A stretch of DNA of 64,000 bases from Chloroflexi bacterium HGW-Chloroflexi-6 (GCA_002840685.1 PHBU01000010.1:1-64000), one strand, 5' to 3'; positions 24,078 through 33,523 are shown, numbered from the stretch's first letter. Made by a program: numbers and translations. Notes: generated from the sequence alone by a model not told the origin.

Positions 24078-25034
24078 TTACGCATCTTTCCCTTCGCGCA
24101 AGACTTTGCGGACGGTATACGTCGGTTTTTGCTGGGACTCGTGATAGGTGCGGACGAGCAGTTCGGCGATCAGGCCCATCAGAATGGCCTGGAATCCCAT
24201 CAGGGCCAGCATGACCGAGATGATGAAGATCGGCGATGTCAGGATCTCAACCTGGGCCAGTAGTTTGCGGATGGCGAGGAAGGCAATCCCGGCAAACCCG
24301 GCCAGGAACATCAAAATCCCGCCGCCGCCGAACAAATAGATCGGCTTGGCCGAGTAACGCGTCAGGAATTGGACGGCGATCAGATCGAGAACAACCTTGA
24401 GGGTCCGTTCCAGCCCATATTTGCTTTTGCCAAATTTGCGGGCATGGTGCCGAACCGGCACTTCGAGAATTTTCGCGCCGACCGAGTTGGCGTAGACCGG
24501 GATAAAGCGGTGCATTTCGCCGTACAGTCGGAAGCCGGTGATGACCTCGCGGCGGTAAGCTTTGAGCGTGCAGCCGTAATCGTGCAAATGAACGCCGGTC
24601 ACGTTCGAGATCAGCCAGTTGGCCATGTGCGAGGGCAGGTTGCGGGTCAGGGCGTTATCTTCGCGCAATTTGCGCCAGCCGGAGACAACATCGTAGCCTT
24701 CGTCCAGCTTTTCGAGCATCATCGGGATGTCCGCCGGGTCGTTCTGCAGGTCGGCATCCAGGAAGGTGATCACATCCCCGCGGGCGTGGTCGATCCCGGC
24801 GGCGATGGCGGTCGTCTGGCCGAAGTTGCGGCGGAACTCGACCACGCAAACGTGGCCGGGGTCGGCAGCGGCGATCTTCTCCAGCACGCCGATCGAGCCA
24901 TCCTTGCTGCCGTCATCCACGTAGATGATTTCCCAGGTGCGCTTCATATCTTTGAGCGCGACGTGGACAGCCTCGTGCAGGGCGGGCAGGCTCTCGACTT
25001 CGTTATAGACGGGGATGACGATGGATAAATCCAT
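24078..25034 (-). CDS. glycosyltransferase family 2, DPM1/ArnC-like, membrane-anchored
   Basis: A 318-residue GT-A enzyme with two C-terminal membrane helices (about residues 235-258 and 270-292). Motifs: SIVIPVYNEVESLP, IYVDDGSKDGS, FLDADLQNDPADIP (the DxD-like donor site), GWRKLREDN and the acceptor region GEMHRFIPVYANSVGAKI. This is the architecture of polyprenyl-phosphate sugar transferases, which move a sugar from a nucleotide donor onto undecaprenyl phosphate on the inner face. It starts 3 bp after the GT-C-like gene, which could use its product. Confidence 0.93.
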   Translation of the reverse strand: MDLSIVIPVYNEVESLPALHEAVHVALKDMKRTWEIIYVDDGSKDGSIGVLEKIAAADPGHVCVVEFRRNFGQTTAIAAGIDHARGDVITFLDADLQNDPADIPMMLEKLDEGYDVVSGWRKLREDNALTRNLPSHMANWLISNVTGVHLHDYGCTLKAYRREVITGFRLYGEMHRFIPVYANSVGAKILEVPVRHHARKFGKSKYGLERTLKVVLDLIAVQFLTRYSAKPIYLFGGGGILMFLAGFAGIAFLAIRKLLAQVEILTSPIFIISVMLALMGFQAILMGLIAELLVRTYHESQQKPTYTVRKVLREGKDA

Positions 25035-25037
25035 AGG

Positions 25038-26933
25038 TTATTTTCTCCGGTACAGGTACATGATCGAACTTGATTCGCAGGATTGGGGTGCGGTTTCGAG
25101 CACCAATTCAAAAGCGGATAACTGCCCGGACAGCCAACTGTCCGGGTCAAGATTGCGGGCTTCGAGCAGGACGAAATCAGATTCGGCCAGCCATTGCTCA
25201 TTCAAAGATTGGTTTGTCCAGCCGTAGCGGCGCAGCCCGGCATCATCGTCTGAGATGCGGAAGGAGTATGCGCCGTGCAACTGCCCCGGCAGGATCTGAA
25301 TACCCGGCAAGTATAACAGCGTCACGGGCGAGTAGCCGTCCCAGTAGAGCTTCGAGCCAGGCGGGATGCGTTCCGCCAGCGCGGCGCCAACTGTCTCGTA
25401 GCCAGGCAGCGTATCGGCGGGGCAGTCGTAGCCCTGATATTCCCCGGCCAGCAGGGGCGAGGGGGAAAAGAGTGTGCCTAGAAAAGTGATGATGAGAAAT
25501 GATGAAGCGAAAGCGGATTGGGCAACGGATTTTGAGGCGGATAACCGGATTGTGAAACGGATGATGAGCGGAAGGAGAAGAACGGTTCCAACCGTGAGTA
25601 TTACCGGAAAAATGATCTGGGCGGCGTCGGTCACGGCGCGCATCTCCAGCCCGAGCTTGTTTGCAAAAACCTGCCAGATCTGCGCGTTCCCGAACCCCGG
25701 CATGGGCAGGGTGACCAGCCTCCGGTAAAAGTTTTCCGGCAACAGGCCGCGGACCGTGCCTTCGGCGGAGTAGGCCATCCCGGCCAGCAAAAGCAGCAGG
25801 GCGATGAATCCCGTCCAGGCGCGCCAGGCTGGTGGATTCAAGTCCCAGCTTGAAAGGGTGGCTGCAACCAGCAGCAGGCCTATCCCGCTGTAGAAGGCGG
25901 TATAGGTTGGGAAACAAAAGACGCAGTATTCGTTGCCAAGCGCGGCCCAGGCATGCAGCAGAAAAGAAGAAAGAAGAAAGACAACAAGGAAAATAGCGCT
26001 TTTTTCTTCATGCAGCCTTCCTTTTTTAGGCCAGAAGACGAAGGCTGTTAGCGCGCCAACCAGGGCTGCGAAATGATAGCGGAACGCCAAAAAGAAACTC
26101 GCCAGCCGAAAGCCGATCGGCGGTTCCGGGCTCCAACTGGGGATGTGCTCGGGGGCGAAAAACGGCGCGAGCAAGGGCAGCGGCAGCCAGCGCGCCCACA
26201 GCCGCAGGATGTTGGGCCAGTACAGCAGGTGAACGCCGCCGAAGCTGATGAGTATTCCGGCGAGGAGCCAGAACCCCCTCCCGGCCTCCCCCAAATGCCC
26301 AAAACCGGGGAATTTGGGGGATGAGCGATTTTCGAAGAAAACATACAAAACCAACAGCGGCAGCAGCAGGATCAGGTTGATGCGCACCATGACGGTTACA
26401 CCGGCCAGCAGTCCGGCGAGGAAGAGCTGCCAGTTTGCCCGTTTGCGGCCAAGACTTAGGAACATCGTCCAGGCCAGCAGGCAGGCCACCAATCCCTGGG
26501 AGGCGGCCATGGCGGTCATGCGCATGGCCGCAGGGTTCAGGGCCAGCGCCCAAACCAGCAAAGCGGCGACCCAGCTTCCGCCCAGGCGCCGGGAGGTGAA
26601 ATACAGCCCCAAAATGGCGAGCAGGCTGAGGCTGAAGGCGAACATCCGCCCGGTGAGCAGCCCCGGCCCGAAGAGAAGCTGGATCCAGCCGGGGATCAGG
26701 TACGAAAGCGGCATCTGGTTCATCCACAGGCCGTTGTCCTGAAACGGAACGTACTGCCCGGAGGCGAGTAAAAGCCCTTTGTAGAGATACAGGCCCTCGT
26801 CGAGCACCGAATACTGGCTGTGGACAAATCCCCACATCAGCACGGTGTAAAGCCCAAATCCTATTAACGCCAAAACATCCGCCAGGAACGGTTTCTGACG
26901 AACGGATTGGATTAAATTGCGCAAAAAGGCCAT
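25038..26933 (-). CDS. GT39-like membrane glycosyltransferase
   Basis: A 631-residue polytopic protein. The first extracytoplasmic loop contains SVLDEGLYLYKGLLLASGQYVPFQDN, with the Asp-Glu pair expected of PMT/ArnT-type (GT39) enzymes, and about eleven helices follow before a soluble C-terminal region (GYDCPADTLPGYETVGAALAERI). Such enzymes transfer a sugar from a lipid carrier outside the membrane. It pairs with the GT2 gene only 3 bp downstream. A small palindrome at 26287-26321 is translated in the loop near residues 204-215. Confidence 0.82.
   Translation of the reverse strand: MAFLRNLIQSVRQKPFLADVLALIGFGLYTVLMWGFVHSQYSVLDEGLYLYKGLLLASGQYVPFQDNGLWMNQMPLSYLIPGWIQLLFGPGLLTGRMFAFSLSLLAILGLYFTSRRLGGSWVAALLVWALALNPAAMRMTAMAASQGLVACLLAWTMFLSLGRKRANWQLFLAGLLAGVTVMVRINLILLLPLLVLYVFFENRSSPKFPGFGHLGEAGRGFWLLAGILISFGGVHLLYWPNILRLWARWLPLPLLAPFFAPEHIPSWSPEPPIGFRLASFFLAFRYHFAALVGALTAFVFWPKKGRLHEEKSAIFLVVFLLSSFLLHAWAALGNEYCVFCFPTYTAFYSGIGLLLVAATLSSWDLNPPAWRAWTGFIALLLLLAGMAYSAEGTVRGLLPENFYRRLVTLPMPGFGNAQIWQVFANKLGLEMRAVTDAAQIIFPVILTVGTVLLLPLIIRFTIRLSASKSVAQSAFASSFLIITFLGTLFSPSPLLAGEYQGYDCPADTLPGYETVGAALAERIPPGSKLYWDGYSPVTLLYLPGIQILPGQLHGAYSFRISDDDAGLRRYGWTNQSLNEQWLAESDFVLLEARNLDPDSWLSGQLSAFELVLETAPQSCESSSIMYLYRRK
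26287..26321. repeat. short palindrome translated within the GT39-like gene
   Basis: TCCCCCAAAT (26287-26296) and ATTTGGGGGA (26312-26321) are perfect 10-bp arms around 15 bases. It encodes part of a loop (SSPKFPGFGHLGE) between membrane helices, a tolerant place for an in-frame insertion. Confidence 0.45.
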
Positions 26934-26952
26934 GTTTTCTCAGAGAAAAAAA

Positions 26953-27014
26953 CTTCACCACGAAGCCACAAAGTCACCAAAAAATCTTTGTGGCTTCGTG
27001 TCTTTGTGGTGAAG
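26953..27014. repeat. CACGAAG/CACAAAG palindromic repeat
   Basis: CTTCACCACGAAGCCACAAAG on the left is matched by CTTTGTGGCTTCGTG and a further CTTTGTGGTGAAG on the right, giving nested arms. It occupies most of the gap between gmd and the GT39-like gene. The tail GTGTCTTTGTGGTGAAG recurs exactly at 34523-34539. It may also terminate the gmd transcript. Confidence 0.7.
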
Positions 27015-27031
27015 ATGTTCGAGAAGAATAA

Positions 27032-27994
27032 TTATTTTTTCGAGAGCCGTTGCAGATCAGATTCGACCATCATCTCCACCAATCCCTTGAAGGAAACTTT
27101 TGGCGACCAGCCCAGTTCGGTTTTTGCGCGGGTCGGGTCAGAGATGAGCAGATCGACTTCGGCGGGGCGGTAGAAACGCGGATCCTGGACAACATAATCT
27201 TGATAGGTCAGGCCAACACAGCCAAAAGCCAGTTCGCAGAATTCGCGCACCGCGTGGGTTTCGCCGGTGCCGATCACATAACTTTCAGGGGTGTGGTGCT
27301 GGAGCATGCGCCACATTGCGTCGACATAATCCCCGGCAAAACCCCAGTCGCGCTGCGATTCGAGATTGCCGAGGCGTAATTCTTTGGCCAGGCCGAGTTT
27401 GATCTTGGCAACCGTGTTTGAAATTTTTCTGGTGACGAATTCAAGGCCGCGGCGCGGGCTTTCGTGGTTGAACAAAATGCCGGATGTGGCAAAAATATCG
27501 AAGGATTCGCGATAGTTGATGGTGATCCAATGCCCATAAACTTTGGCAACGCCATACGGTGAGCGCGGATAAAGCGGGGTCGATTCGCGCTGGGGAACTT
27601 CCATGACTTTACCAAACATTTCACTCGAAGAAGCCTGGTAAAACCTGATCTTTGGGTTCACTGAGCGGATAGCTTCGAGCAGGCGCGCCACGCCCAGGCC
27701 GGTCACTTCGCCGGTTAAAATGGGTTGGCCCCAGGAGGTTGGCACGAACGATTGGGCGGCCAGGTTGTAGATTTCATCGGGCCTGAATTCTTCGATCATG
27801 CTGACCAGTGAGCTCTGGTCGTGTAAATCTCCCTGGACGATTTGGATATCATCCTGGATGTGTTCGATGCGTTCAAATGTCACGGTACTGGAACGGCGTA
27901 CCATGCCAACGACTTCATATCCTTTGCTGAGCAGCAACTCAGCCAGATAAGAACCGTCCTGACCGGTGATACCGGTGATCAATGCAGTAGGCAT
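27032..27994 (-). CDS. gmd: GDP-mannose 4,6-dehydratase
   Basis: About 320 residues from the ATG at 27994, preceded by AAGGAGAAACC. It converts GDP-D-mannose to GDP-4-keto-6-deoxy-mannose, the precursor of GDP-fucose, rhamnose or perosamine types. Motifs: NADP-binding [31 protein letters not shown], the SSSEMFG catalytic Ser/Thr-Glu region, and YGVAK with catalytic Tyr and Lys, then FNHESPRRG. It is the nucleotide-sugar gene of the surrounding polysaccharide cluster; the finishing enzyme is not in the window. A minus-strand TATAAT lies at 28035-28040. Confidence 0.94.
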   Translation of the reverse strand: MPTALITGITGQDGSYLAELLLSKGYEVVGMVRRSSTVTFERIEHIQDDIQIVQGDLHDQSSLVSMIEEFRPDEIYNLAAQSFVPTSWGQPILTGEVTGLGVARLLEAIRSVNPKIRFYQASSSEMFGKVMEVPQRESTPLYPRSPYGVAKVYGHWITINYRESFDIFATSGILFNHESPRRGLEFVTRKISNTVAKIKLGLAKELRLGNLESQRDWGFAGDYVDAMWRMLQHHTPESYVIGTGETHAVREFCELAFGCVGLTYQDYVVQDPRFYRPAEVDLLISDPTRAKTELGWSPKVSFKGLVEMMVESDLQRLSKK

Positions 27995-28073
27995 GTATGG
28001 TTTCTCCTTAAAATAAACAAAATTCAACCGCTGAATTATACCCGTTCCGGGCATAAAATACCCGTACCAAACA

Positions 28074-29474
28074 CTATAACGGATGCTTGCGTTTTTTTAG
28101 ATGGGTGAAAAGCAAATCCCCGCCGACCGTCAGGACCGCCAGCCCGAGCGCAATCGCCAGGGTGTTGCGGATGCCAAGGTTGAAGCCGAGGCCAACATAA
28201 CGATACAAGTACCAGTGCCCAAAGACGACCATGATAATTGCCTCGACCGCCAGAATGCGCAAAAACCAACGGTCGCGGGTGATTTTTAGTTGCTCACAAC
28301 TGAGCGCGGCCAGCAGCGCCATCCAGACCAGCAGGATGATGCGATAACGGGGATTATCCCACTGGTCGCCGCCGCCACGGACTGCCGCGATCAAAATCCA
28401 GATCCAAACAACGGCCGAAATCCACAGCCACTGACGGCGCTGGCGCTCGTCGGGTAGTTTCCAGGCCGCAAAGGGAGCGTAACCCAGGATCGGCAGCAAT
28501 ACGTACCAGCCGGCAGCGCGGAACACCCCGAGAGTTTGCCAGAAGGCGGTCGAAGGTTCAACGATGGCTGCCGGAAGAACCGGTTGGAGAATTCCATAAA
28601 CCGCTACAAATGGCATTGCCAGCCAGCCAGGCAGGCTCTCGAAGAGCAGTTGGACGATCCCCGAACTGCGTTCCAGAATGTACTTGTTCCACTTGGCGGT
28701 TTCGCGCGCCCAATCGCCAAAAATTCCCAATGGGCCGCTGGTGGCCGTGACCAGGCTGTCCCAACTGAGCGAGAGTGCGACCAGGGCCAGGGTAAAAATC
28801 GCCAGGGCGGGCAGGGCCAATTTCCAGGGGATGCCGCGGCCTTCGAGAAAAAGCCAACCGAGCGAAACCAGAATCAACAGTGCCGCAAACCCGGGTGAAA
28901 CGCTCAGCAGGCCCAGCAAGGCCAGTCCGCCCCACAGGGCTGCAGGCCTGGGTTTATTTCGGAAACTTAAAACTGCATAAAATCCCATCGCCAGAAACAG
29001 GATGATGAACGGTTCACGCATTTGGGAGGCGCCGAGCAGGATCGATTCGGGCAAAAGGGCCATGATCCAGCCCACCCGGCGGGACGCGGCCTCACCCAAA
29101 GTTTGTTTGGCAGCCAAAACGGCGAAAACCACGCCCAGGCCGCCTGCCAGCGCTGCCAGCGCCGCCACCAAAAGCGGCTGGTGCGCATCGGATGGAACGA
29201 TTCGATAAACGAGTGCCGAAAGCGCCAGCAAGCCACCATACTGGTCTGATTCGTATCGGCCAGAGAAGGCTTCACTCAGGGACCGGTCGGATTGGGCCAG
29301 ATCCCAGGCAGCGCTATCGCGCCGGGCGGCATCGAAGAAAATATAACCGGCGTTTTCAACATCCGTGTCGTAGCCGAGCACAGGCAGGGCATGATAAGCA
29401 AAAACGCCAAAAGCCAGGCGCAGGCTTGTGGCGAGAATGAAAAAGAAAAGAAGCGGACGGGAAAGGAATTTCAT
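28074..29474 (-). CDS. polytopic membrane protein of polysaccharide cluster, hypothetical
   Basis: About 466 residues from the ATG at 29474; an open frame continues upstream into a palindromic repeat and is not used. About eleven helices. The first loop contains [24 protein letters not shown], with Asp/Glu residues like those of GT-C enzymes, and later [27 protein letters not shown] is reminiscent of EpsG/Wzy-type and other polytopic polysaccharide proteins. It lies between a GT4 and gmd. A role as polymerase or GT-C transferase is plausible but not decided by motifs. No Shine-Dalgarno is visible. Confidence 0.75.
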   Translation of the reverse strand: MKFLSRPLLFFFILATSLRLAFGVFAYHALPVLGYDTDVENAGYIFFDAARRDSAAWDLAQSDRSLSEAFSGRYESDQYGGLLALSALVYRIVPSDAHQPLLVAALAALAGGLGVVFAVLAAKQTLGEAASRRVGWIMALLPESILLGASQMREPFIILFLAMGFYAVLSFRNKPRPAALWGGLALLGLLSVSPGFAALLILVSLGWLFLEGRGIPWKLALPALAIFTLALVALSLSWDSLVTATSGPLGIFGDWARETAKWNKYILERSSGIVQLLFESLPGWLAMPFVAVYGILQPVLPAAIVEPSTAFWQTLGVFRAAGWYVLLPILGYAPFAAWKLPDERQRRQWLWISAVVWIWILIAAVRGGGDQWDNPRYRIILLVWMALLAALSCEQLKITRDRWFLRILAVEAIIMVVFGHWYLYRYVGLGFNLGIRNTLAIALGLAVLTVGGDLLFTHLKKRKHPL

Positions 29475-29493
29475 AAAGGAAAGGGATACGGTG

Positions 29494-29542
29494 TCAAAAG
29501 CCTGCCGGCTTTTGAAATCCAACGACTTCTGCCGTTGGATTT
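29494..29542. repeat. double-hairpin palindromic repeat
   Basis: Two hairpins in a row: TCAAAAGCC (29494-29502) with GGCTTTTGA (29507-29515), and ATCCAACG (29517-29524) with CGTTGGAT (29533-29540). The layout matches the double-hairpin elements at 8664 and 49579 with changed but compensating stem bases, suggesting one repeat family. It lies between the GT4 gene and the membrane protein gene and may also work as a terminator. Confidence 0.6.
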
Positions 29543-29551
29543 CGTTTGGCG

Positions 29552-30679
29552 CTAAGATTTTTCAACAAACCCTTCCAGTATGCGCTTTGCGCGGGCGGTC
29601 CAGCTGTAATTTTCGGCATCTTTGCGAGCCTGGGCTCCAAGCGCGATGCGCCGGGACGGGTTGTCGAGCAGTCCGCGCAGGGCGCCCTGCCAGGCGTTGC
29701 TGTCATCGGGTGGGCAGAAAGCGGCATTGTTTTCATTGAGCACTTCGCGAAAGACCGGCAGGTCGCTGCTCAAGATGGCGCGCCCGGTGGCCAAATACTC
29801 GAACATTTTCAACGGGCTCGAAATTTTGGCTGAGTTGCCCGTTCCGCTTGAAATGGCGATGATCTGGCTATAGGGCATCAGCAGGATATCGGCAGCGGCC
29901 TGGTAAAGGGGCAATTGCTGGTTGGGAACAAACCCCGCAAAGTTGACATTCGGCAGATCTTTTGCGGCTGTGCGCCATTTCTCAACATCTTCGGGTTTAC
30001 CGCCCGCCCACAGAAACTGAACATCGCTCATGCGCGCGGCCACCTTCAGGAACAGTTCCACGCCGCGGCCGGCGTACAGGTGACCAGTGCAGGCTACTGT
30101 CTGGGCTTCGGTCAGGCCCAACAAACGGCGGGCCGCTTTCGGGTCGGGAAGATCGGCGAAACGCTCGAGTTCGACTCCATTTGGGGCCAGGACAACATCT
30201 TCAGGCTTGAGAAACTTCCCAAATTGTTCATCCAGCGCACCCTGCAAAGCGCGGGTGATAACGCCGATCCGCTTTTGGCCGCGCATATCGCGAAAATAAC
30301 GATACCAAAATGGGCCAATCCGCCCGCTGGGCAGATCGTGAACTTCCATGATGACCGGAAATCCGTGCAGCAGCCCCAGGACAGCCGACTGCACCGGCCA
30401 AACGTAGAGCAGGTCGGGCTTGAAAGCGCGCGCGCTGCGTACGGCGGTCAGGAAGAACAGGCGGCGCGAGGGCGCGGCGATGTACTCTATGTTGAAGCGG
30501 GTAGTCAGGCCATAAAGTTGGGACAGTTTGTCCCACTCGGCGCTGCGGTTTTCATGACTGGGAACGATCAGGGTAACCTCGTGTCCCAACTGCGCCAGGG
30601 CATGGACGGCTTTCATGGCCTGGATGCTGTTGGCAACACTGGACGGGATTTGCGAGGCGGAGATGGCGACGATTTTCAT
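29552..30679 (-). CDS. glycosyltransferase family 4
   Basis: A 375-residue GT-B protein. The N-terminal half begins MKIVAISASQIPSSVANSIQAMK and includes VWPVQSAVLGLLHGFPVIMEVHDLPSG; the C-terminal donor half includes APNGVELERFADLPD, CTGHLYAGRGVELFLK, and the acidic FEYLATGRAILSSDLPVFREVL. It is the first gene of the minus-strand polysaccharide cluster. Substrate unknown. The ATG at 30679 has only a weak ribosome binding site. Confidence 0.92.
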   Translation of the reverse strand: MKIVAISASQIPSSVANSIQAMKAVHALAQLGHEVTLIVPSHENRSAEWDKLSQLYGLTTRFNIEYIAAPSRRLFFLTAVRSARAFKPDLLYVWPVQSAVLGLLHGFPVIMEVHDLPSGRIGPFWYRYFRDMRGQKRIGVITRALQGALDEQFGKFLKPEDVVLAPNGVELERFADLPDPKAARRLLGLTEAQTVACTGHLYAGRGVELFLKVAARMSDVQFLWAGGKPEDVEKWRTAAKDLPNVNFAGFVPNQQLPLYQAAADILLMPYSQIIAISSGTGNSAKISSPLKMFEYLATGRAILSSDLPVFREVLNENNAAFCPPDDSNAWQGALRGLLDNPSRRIALGAQARKDAENYSWTARAKRILEGFVEKS

Positions 30680-30703
30680 CAGAGTTTATCCCTTGAGGAA
30701 GGT

Positions 30704-31210
30704 TCACGAATCTGGGGTGATCTCTGCCAGGAGTTGTTCTTTGTCAACGGTTTCTCCTGGCCGGGCGTTCAGTATTTTTACCACACCCTCAAAGGGTGCG
30801 GCGATCTTGATTTCCATTTTCATGGCCTCGAGCACGATCAATGTTTGGCCTTTTGTGACACGGGCCTCTTTTTCAACCTGCACAGCCCGGATCTGACCTG
30901 GCATGGGAGCCAGCAATTGGCCCGCACTGTGATGTGGATGCCCGTGCGTGCTGCGTTTGGGGGCGTTGTTAATCTTATTAAGCTGAAAGGTCTGCCCGTT
31001 GACCGTGACCCAGCGCTTTGTCCCATCGCTCGAAACGTAAGCACTGAACTCAGAGCCGGGAGCGGATTCTGTCGCGGGCAATCTGATGGTGATCTGCCCT
31101 GCTTCGGCGCGCAGGATCTCAACCGGGAAGGTTTGACCGTCAATGCTGACGGTATAGCCCTTGCCTGTGGCGGTCAGGTCGATCTCGCGCGAATCGAGGT
31201 GGATTTTCAT
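30704..31210 (-). CDS. biotinyl-lipoyl carrier protein (acyl-CoA carboxylase type)
   Basis: A 168-residue protein with a C-terminal biotinyl domain (about residues 97-165). LLAPMPGQIRAVQVEKEARVTKGQ precedes the biotin-lysine motif EAMKM (K131), and the half-motif LNARPGETVDKEQLL closes the fold. The N-terminal 80 residues form a beta-rich region like the one fused to biotin domains of acetyl/propionyl-CoA carboxylase alpha chains. It would carry carboxybiotin between a carboxylase and a carboxyltransferase, neither of which is here. It is directly adjacent to the UDG gene, with no gap. Confidence 0.92.
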   Translation of the reverse strand: MKIHLDSREIDLTATGKGYTVSIDGQTFPVEILRAEAGQITIRLPATESAPGSEFSAYVSSDGTKRWVTVNGQTFQLNKINNAPKRSTHGHPHHSAGQLLAPMPGQIRAVQVEKEARVTKGQTLIVLEAMKMEIKIAAPFEGVVKILNARPGETVDKEQLLAEITPDS

Positions 31211-31861
31211 CTAAAACAGCTTCAACTGCTTCGGCTCTTCTTCCAGTTCGGCTTCATACTCAGCTTTGGCTTCAGCCACCTGGGTGGTTTTGCCCAGTTC
31301 CTTGCGCGCGACATCGAGCAGTTGCGGCAGTTTGGCAAAATCGGCCAGAATGGTGGTTTTGAGCTGTGGTTGGTGCAGGGCTGCCGCCGGGTGGAACATG
31401 GCGATCACAAAGCGATTCCCAACCTTGCGCATCTGGCCATGAATGCCGCTGATCTTTGCTCCGGGCATGAACTTGCCCATCGAAAAGCGCCCGAGCGTAA
31501 TGATAATACTCGGGTTCAGGGCTGCGATCTGGCGTTCCAAGTATTTGTCGCAGGCGGCCAGTTCATCAGGGAGCGGATCGCGGTTGTCGGGAGGCCGGCA
31601 CTTGACGACATTGCCGATCCAGACATCTTCGCGTTTCAGTCCGGCCTGGGCCAGCAGTTCGCTCAAGAATTTGCCGGCCTGGCCGACGAAAGGCAAGCCC
31701 TGCTCGTTTTCATTGAACCCGGGGCCTTCGCCGATCAGCATGATCTCGGCATTCGCCGGGCCGACCCCCGGCACCGATTTTTTGCGGGTCTTGTGCAGTT
31801 CGCAGTTTTCGCAAACCGATACTTCGCTGGCGATCTGGTCGAGGGTTTCCTGGGCGGGCAT
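31211..31861 (-). CDS. type-4 (Fe-S) uracil-DNA glycosylase
   Basis: About 216 residues from the ATG at 31861, which has AAAGGAG upstream; the longer open frame has no ATG and crosses a hairpin. It removes uracil from DNA in base-excision repair. Four cysteines for a [4Fe-4S] cluster are at C17, C20, C88 and C104. Active-site motifs are GEGPGFNENEQGLPFVGQAG and MFHPAAALHQP. The C-terminus (EEEPKQLKLF) looks like a sliding-clamp-binding PIP-box. The family is common in thermophiles and Chloroflexota. Confidence 0.93.
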   Translation of the reverse strand: MPAQETLDQIASEVSVCENCELHKTRKKSVPGVGPANAEIMLIGEGPGFNENEQGLPFVGQAGKFLSELLAQAGLKREDVWIGNVVKCRPPDNRDPLPDELAACDKYLERQIAALNPSIIITLGRFSMGKFMPGAKISGIHGQMRKVGNRFVIAMFHPAAALHQPQLKTTILADFAKLPQLLDVARKELGKTTQVAEAKAEYEAELEEEPKQLKLF

Positions 31862-31881
31862 GTTTTCTCCTTTTTCTGGAA

Positions 31882-31907
31882 ATTCCAAAATCGTGAGATT
31901 TTGGAAT
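31882..31907. repeat. CCAAAATC hairpin repeat
   Basis: ATTCCAAAATC (31882-31892) and GATTTTGGAAT (31897-31907) are perfect 11-bp arms around GTGA. The core CCAAAATC/GATTTTGG is identical to the left hairpin of the elements at 8664 and 49579, so this is probably a single-hairpin member. It lies between rimI and the UDG gene. Confidence 0.65.
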
Positions 31908-31914
31908 GCTAACG

Positions 31915-32388
31915 TCAACCTGCTCTGGCGGTTAAGCCAGGGGAAACGTTGGACTCCAGCTTGACAGACATCAAAATTGCATCTTCGCCATTCGCATAGT
32001 AACCGCGGCGGCGGCCATCTTCTTCAAAGCCAAAACTGCGATACAGGGTTTGGGCGGGCAGGTTGCTGGCGCGCACTTCGAGCATCACGCGCGGGAAGCT
32101 CAGTTCGGCGGCCTTGTCCAGTGCGGTCTGGACCAGCGCCCGGCCAATGCCTTGCCGCCAAAAATCGGGATGGATGGCTACGTTGGCGATTTCGCCCTCA
32201 CCGACCACATTCCAGAGCGTCAGCGACCCGGCCAGGCGGCCCTCCGCTTCGGCGACCCAGCAAAAAGTGGTCTGTTTGAGCAGTTCGTGGGCATAGGAGT
32301 TCGGGCTCCAGGGCAGCAAAATCCCGGCGGCGGTGTCGATTGCCACCACGCTCACGATGTCGGCTGGGGCCATGCGGCGGATGTTCAT
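31915..32388 (-). CDS. rimI: ribosomal-protein-alanine N-acetyltransferase
   Basis: A 157-residue GNAT-fold acetyltransferase. The acetyl-CoA loop reads VAIHPDFWRQGIGRALVQ, and the RimI-type motif VMLEVRASNLPAQTLYRSFGFEEDGRRRGYY matches the family closely. RimI acetylates the N-terminus of ribosomal protein S18 in E. coli and is often linked to the tsa genes. Its start overlaps the stop of tsaB as ATGA, making a three-gene coupled operon tsaE-tsaB-rimI. Confidence 0.93.
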   Translation of the reverse strand: MNIRRMAPADIVSVVAIDTAAGILLPWSPNSYAHELLKQTTFCWVAEAEGRLAGSLTLWNVVGEGEIANVAIHPDFWRQGIGRALVQTALDKAAELSFPRVMLEVRASNLPAQTLYRSFGFEEDGRRRGYYANGEDAILMSVKLESNVSPGLTARAG

Positions 32389-33053
32389 CCCGGGATAACT
32401 TCGCCGATGTGCAGGTAGATCGGGGCCAGGCTGGCGGCGGGGTCGGTTTGACCTGCTTGCCAGCGTTGAAAGGCCAGCTCGGCCAAAATTCCCGGGCGGC
32501 GGGCAGAAGCCGCCGGGGATGCCAGTAAAATGTTCTCGTTTTTCAGTAAAAGCTGACGTTCGGTGGCGGTCAGTTCACCCGTCAAAAGGGTTGCGGATGT
32601 GATCTCGGCGGCCACTGTTTCGGCGGTCGTCACGCTCGCGCTGCCCGTTGCCTGCCAGCCGTTATTTTGGGCGTAATACCAGCCAAGAGCGAGTCGCCCG
32701 CGCCCGGCAGCCAGGACACAGGCCAGGGGTCGGGAAGCGTCCACGGTTACCTGCGCGGCGAGGATGTCGAGAGTCGGAATCCCGATCAGCGGCAGGGAGC
32801 GGCTCATCGCCAGTCCCTTTCCAAAAGCCAGCCCGACCCGCAGCGAGGTGAACGAGCCGGGGCCGATCGCCACCCCGATCGCCGCTACCTGGCTGATGTC
32901 TGTGCCGGTTTGCGAGAGCATTTGGGCTACGGCCGGAGCCAGTTCGATGGTGTGACGGGCTTTGCTGACCCACAGGTGCTCGGCCACGATGCGCGCGCCG
33001 TCATAGAGCGCGAGTCCGATCTGGGGGGTGGATGTGTCGAGGGCGAGGATCAT
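32385..33053 (-). CDS. tsaB: tRNA t6A synthesis scaffold TsaB
   Basis: A 222-residue ASKHA-fold protein. It begins MILALDTSTPQIGLALYDG and contains HTIELAPAVAQML and the conserved VAIGPGSFTSLRVGLAFGKGLA. TsaB dimerises with TsaD and, with TsaE, makes N6-threonylcarbamoyladenosine at tRNA position 37 for ANN codons. tsaD and tsaC are not in this window. It overlaps tsaE upstream and rimI downstream by 4 bp each. Confidence 0.95.
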   Translation of the reverse strand: MILALDTSTPQIGLALYDGARIVAEHLWVSKARHTIELAPAVAQMLSQTGTDISQVAAIGVAIGPGSFTSLRVGLAFGKGLAMSRSLPLIGIPTLDILAAQVTVDASRPLACVLAAGRGRLALGWYYAQNNGWQATGSASVTTAETVAAEITSATLLTGELTATERQLLLKNENILLASPAASARRPGILAELAFQRWQAGQTDPAASLAPIYLHIGEVIPG

Positions 33054-33523
33054 GGGTTTTGGGTGTCAGGTGTCAGGTGTTTGGTCAGGAGTTCGTAGCG
33101 TTCGCCTGATGCAGCAATGGCGATTTCGCGTTCGGTTTCTGAAATGTGGGTTAACGTGAGCCAGATACGTTCTGTGGGCAGGAGCGCTTCGATGCGTTCG
33201 GGCCATTCAAGGATCAGGGCGCCTTCGGCCAGCATATCGTCGATGCCGATCTGGGCGGCTTCGGGCAGGCTTTCGATGCGGTAGGCGTCCATATGATAGA
33301 GCGGGGTGCCGTCCTGGGCGCGATACAGATTGACCATCACAAAAGTTGGGCTGGAAACGGGGTCAACGCTGCCCCAGCCTTCGGCCAAACCCTGAGTAAA
33401 GGTGGTTTTGCCAGCGCCCAGGTCGCCTTGCAGGCAGAGCAGGTCGCCAGGTTGCAGTAATGCACCCAGTTTGCGGCCAAGTTCGCGGGTTTGTTGGGGA
33501 GACTTGCTCAAGATGCTTGCCAT
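33050..33523 (-). CDS. tsaE: tRNA t6A synthesis ATPase TsaE
   Basis: A 157-residue P-loop ATPase. The Walker A motif GDLGAGKTTFTQGLAEGWG lies near residues 34-52; SSPTFVMVNLYRAQ.TPLYHMDAYRI and LILEWPERIEALLP are family motifs. TsaE drives turnover of the TsaBD complex in t6A synthesis. A minus-strand TATAAT at 33534-33539, ten bases before the ATG, gives a near-leaderless transcript for the operon. There is no Shine-Dalgarno. Confidence 0.95.
   Translation of the reverse strand: MASILSKSPQQTRELGRKLGALLQPGDLLCLQGDLGAGKTTFTQGLAEGWGSVDPVSSPTFVMVNLYRAQDGTPLYHMDAYRIESLPEAAQIGIDDMLAEGALILEWPERIEALLPTERIWLTLTHISETEREIAIAASGERYELLTKHLTPDTQNP

Noticed and set aside
28074..29522. Longer start of the membrane protein upstream of 29474
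   Set aside because: The extension begins with TTG and is encoded by a palindromic repeat; the ATG at 29474 begins a normal first membrane helix.
31862..31918. Longer start for the uracil-DNA glycosylase
   Set aside because: It would cross a perfect hairpin repeat and lacks an ATG; the ATG at 31861 has a good ribosome binding site and matches family starts.
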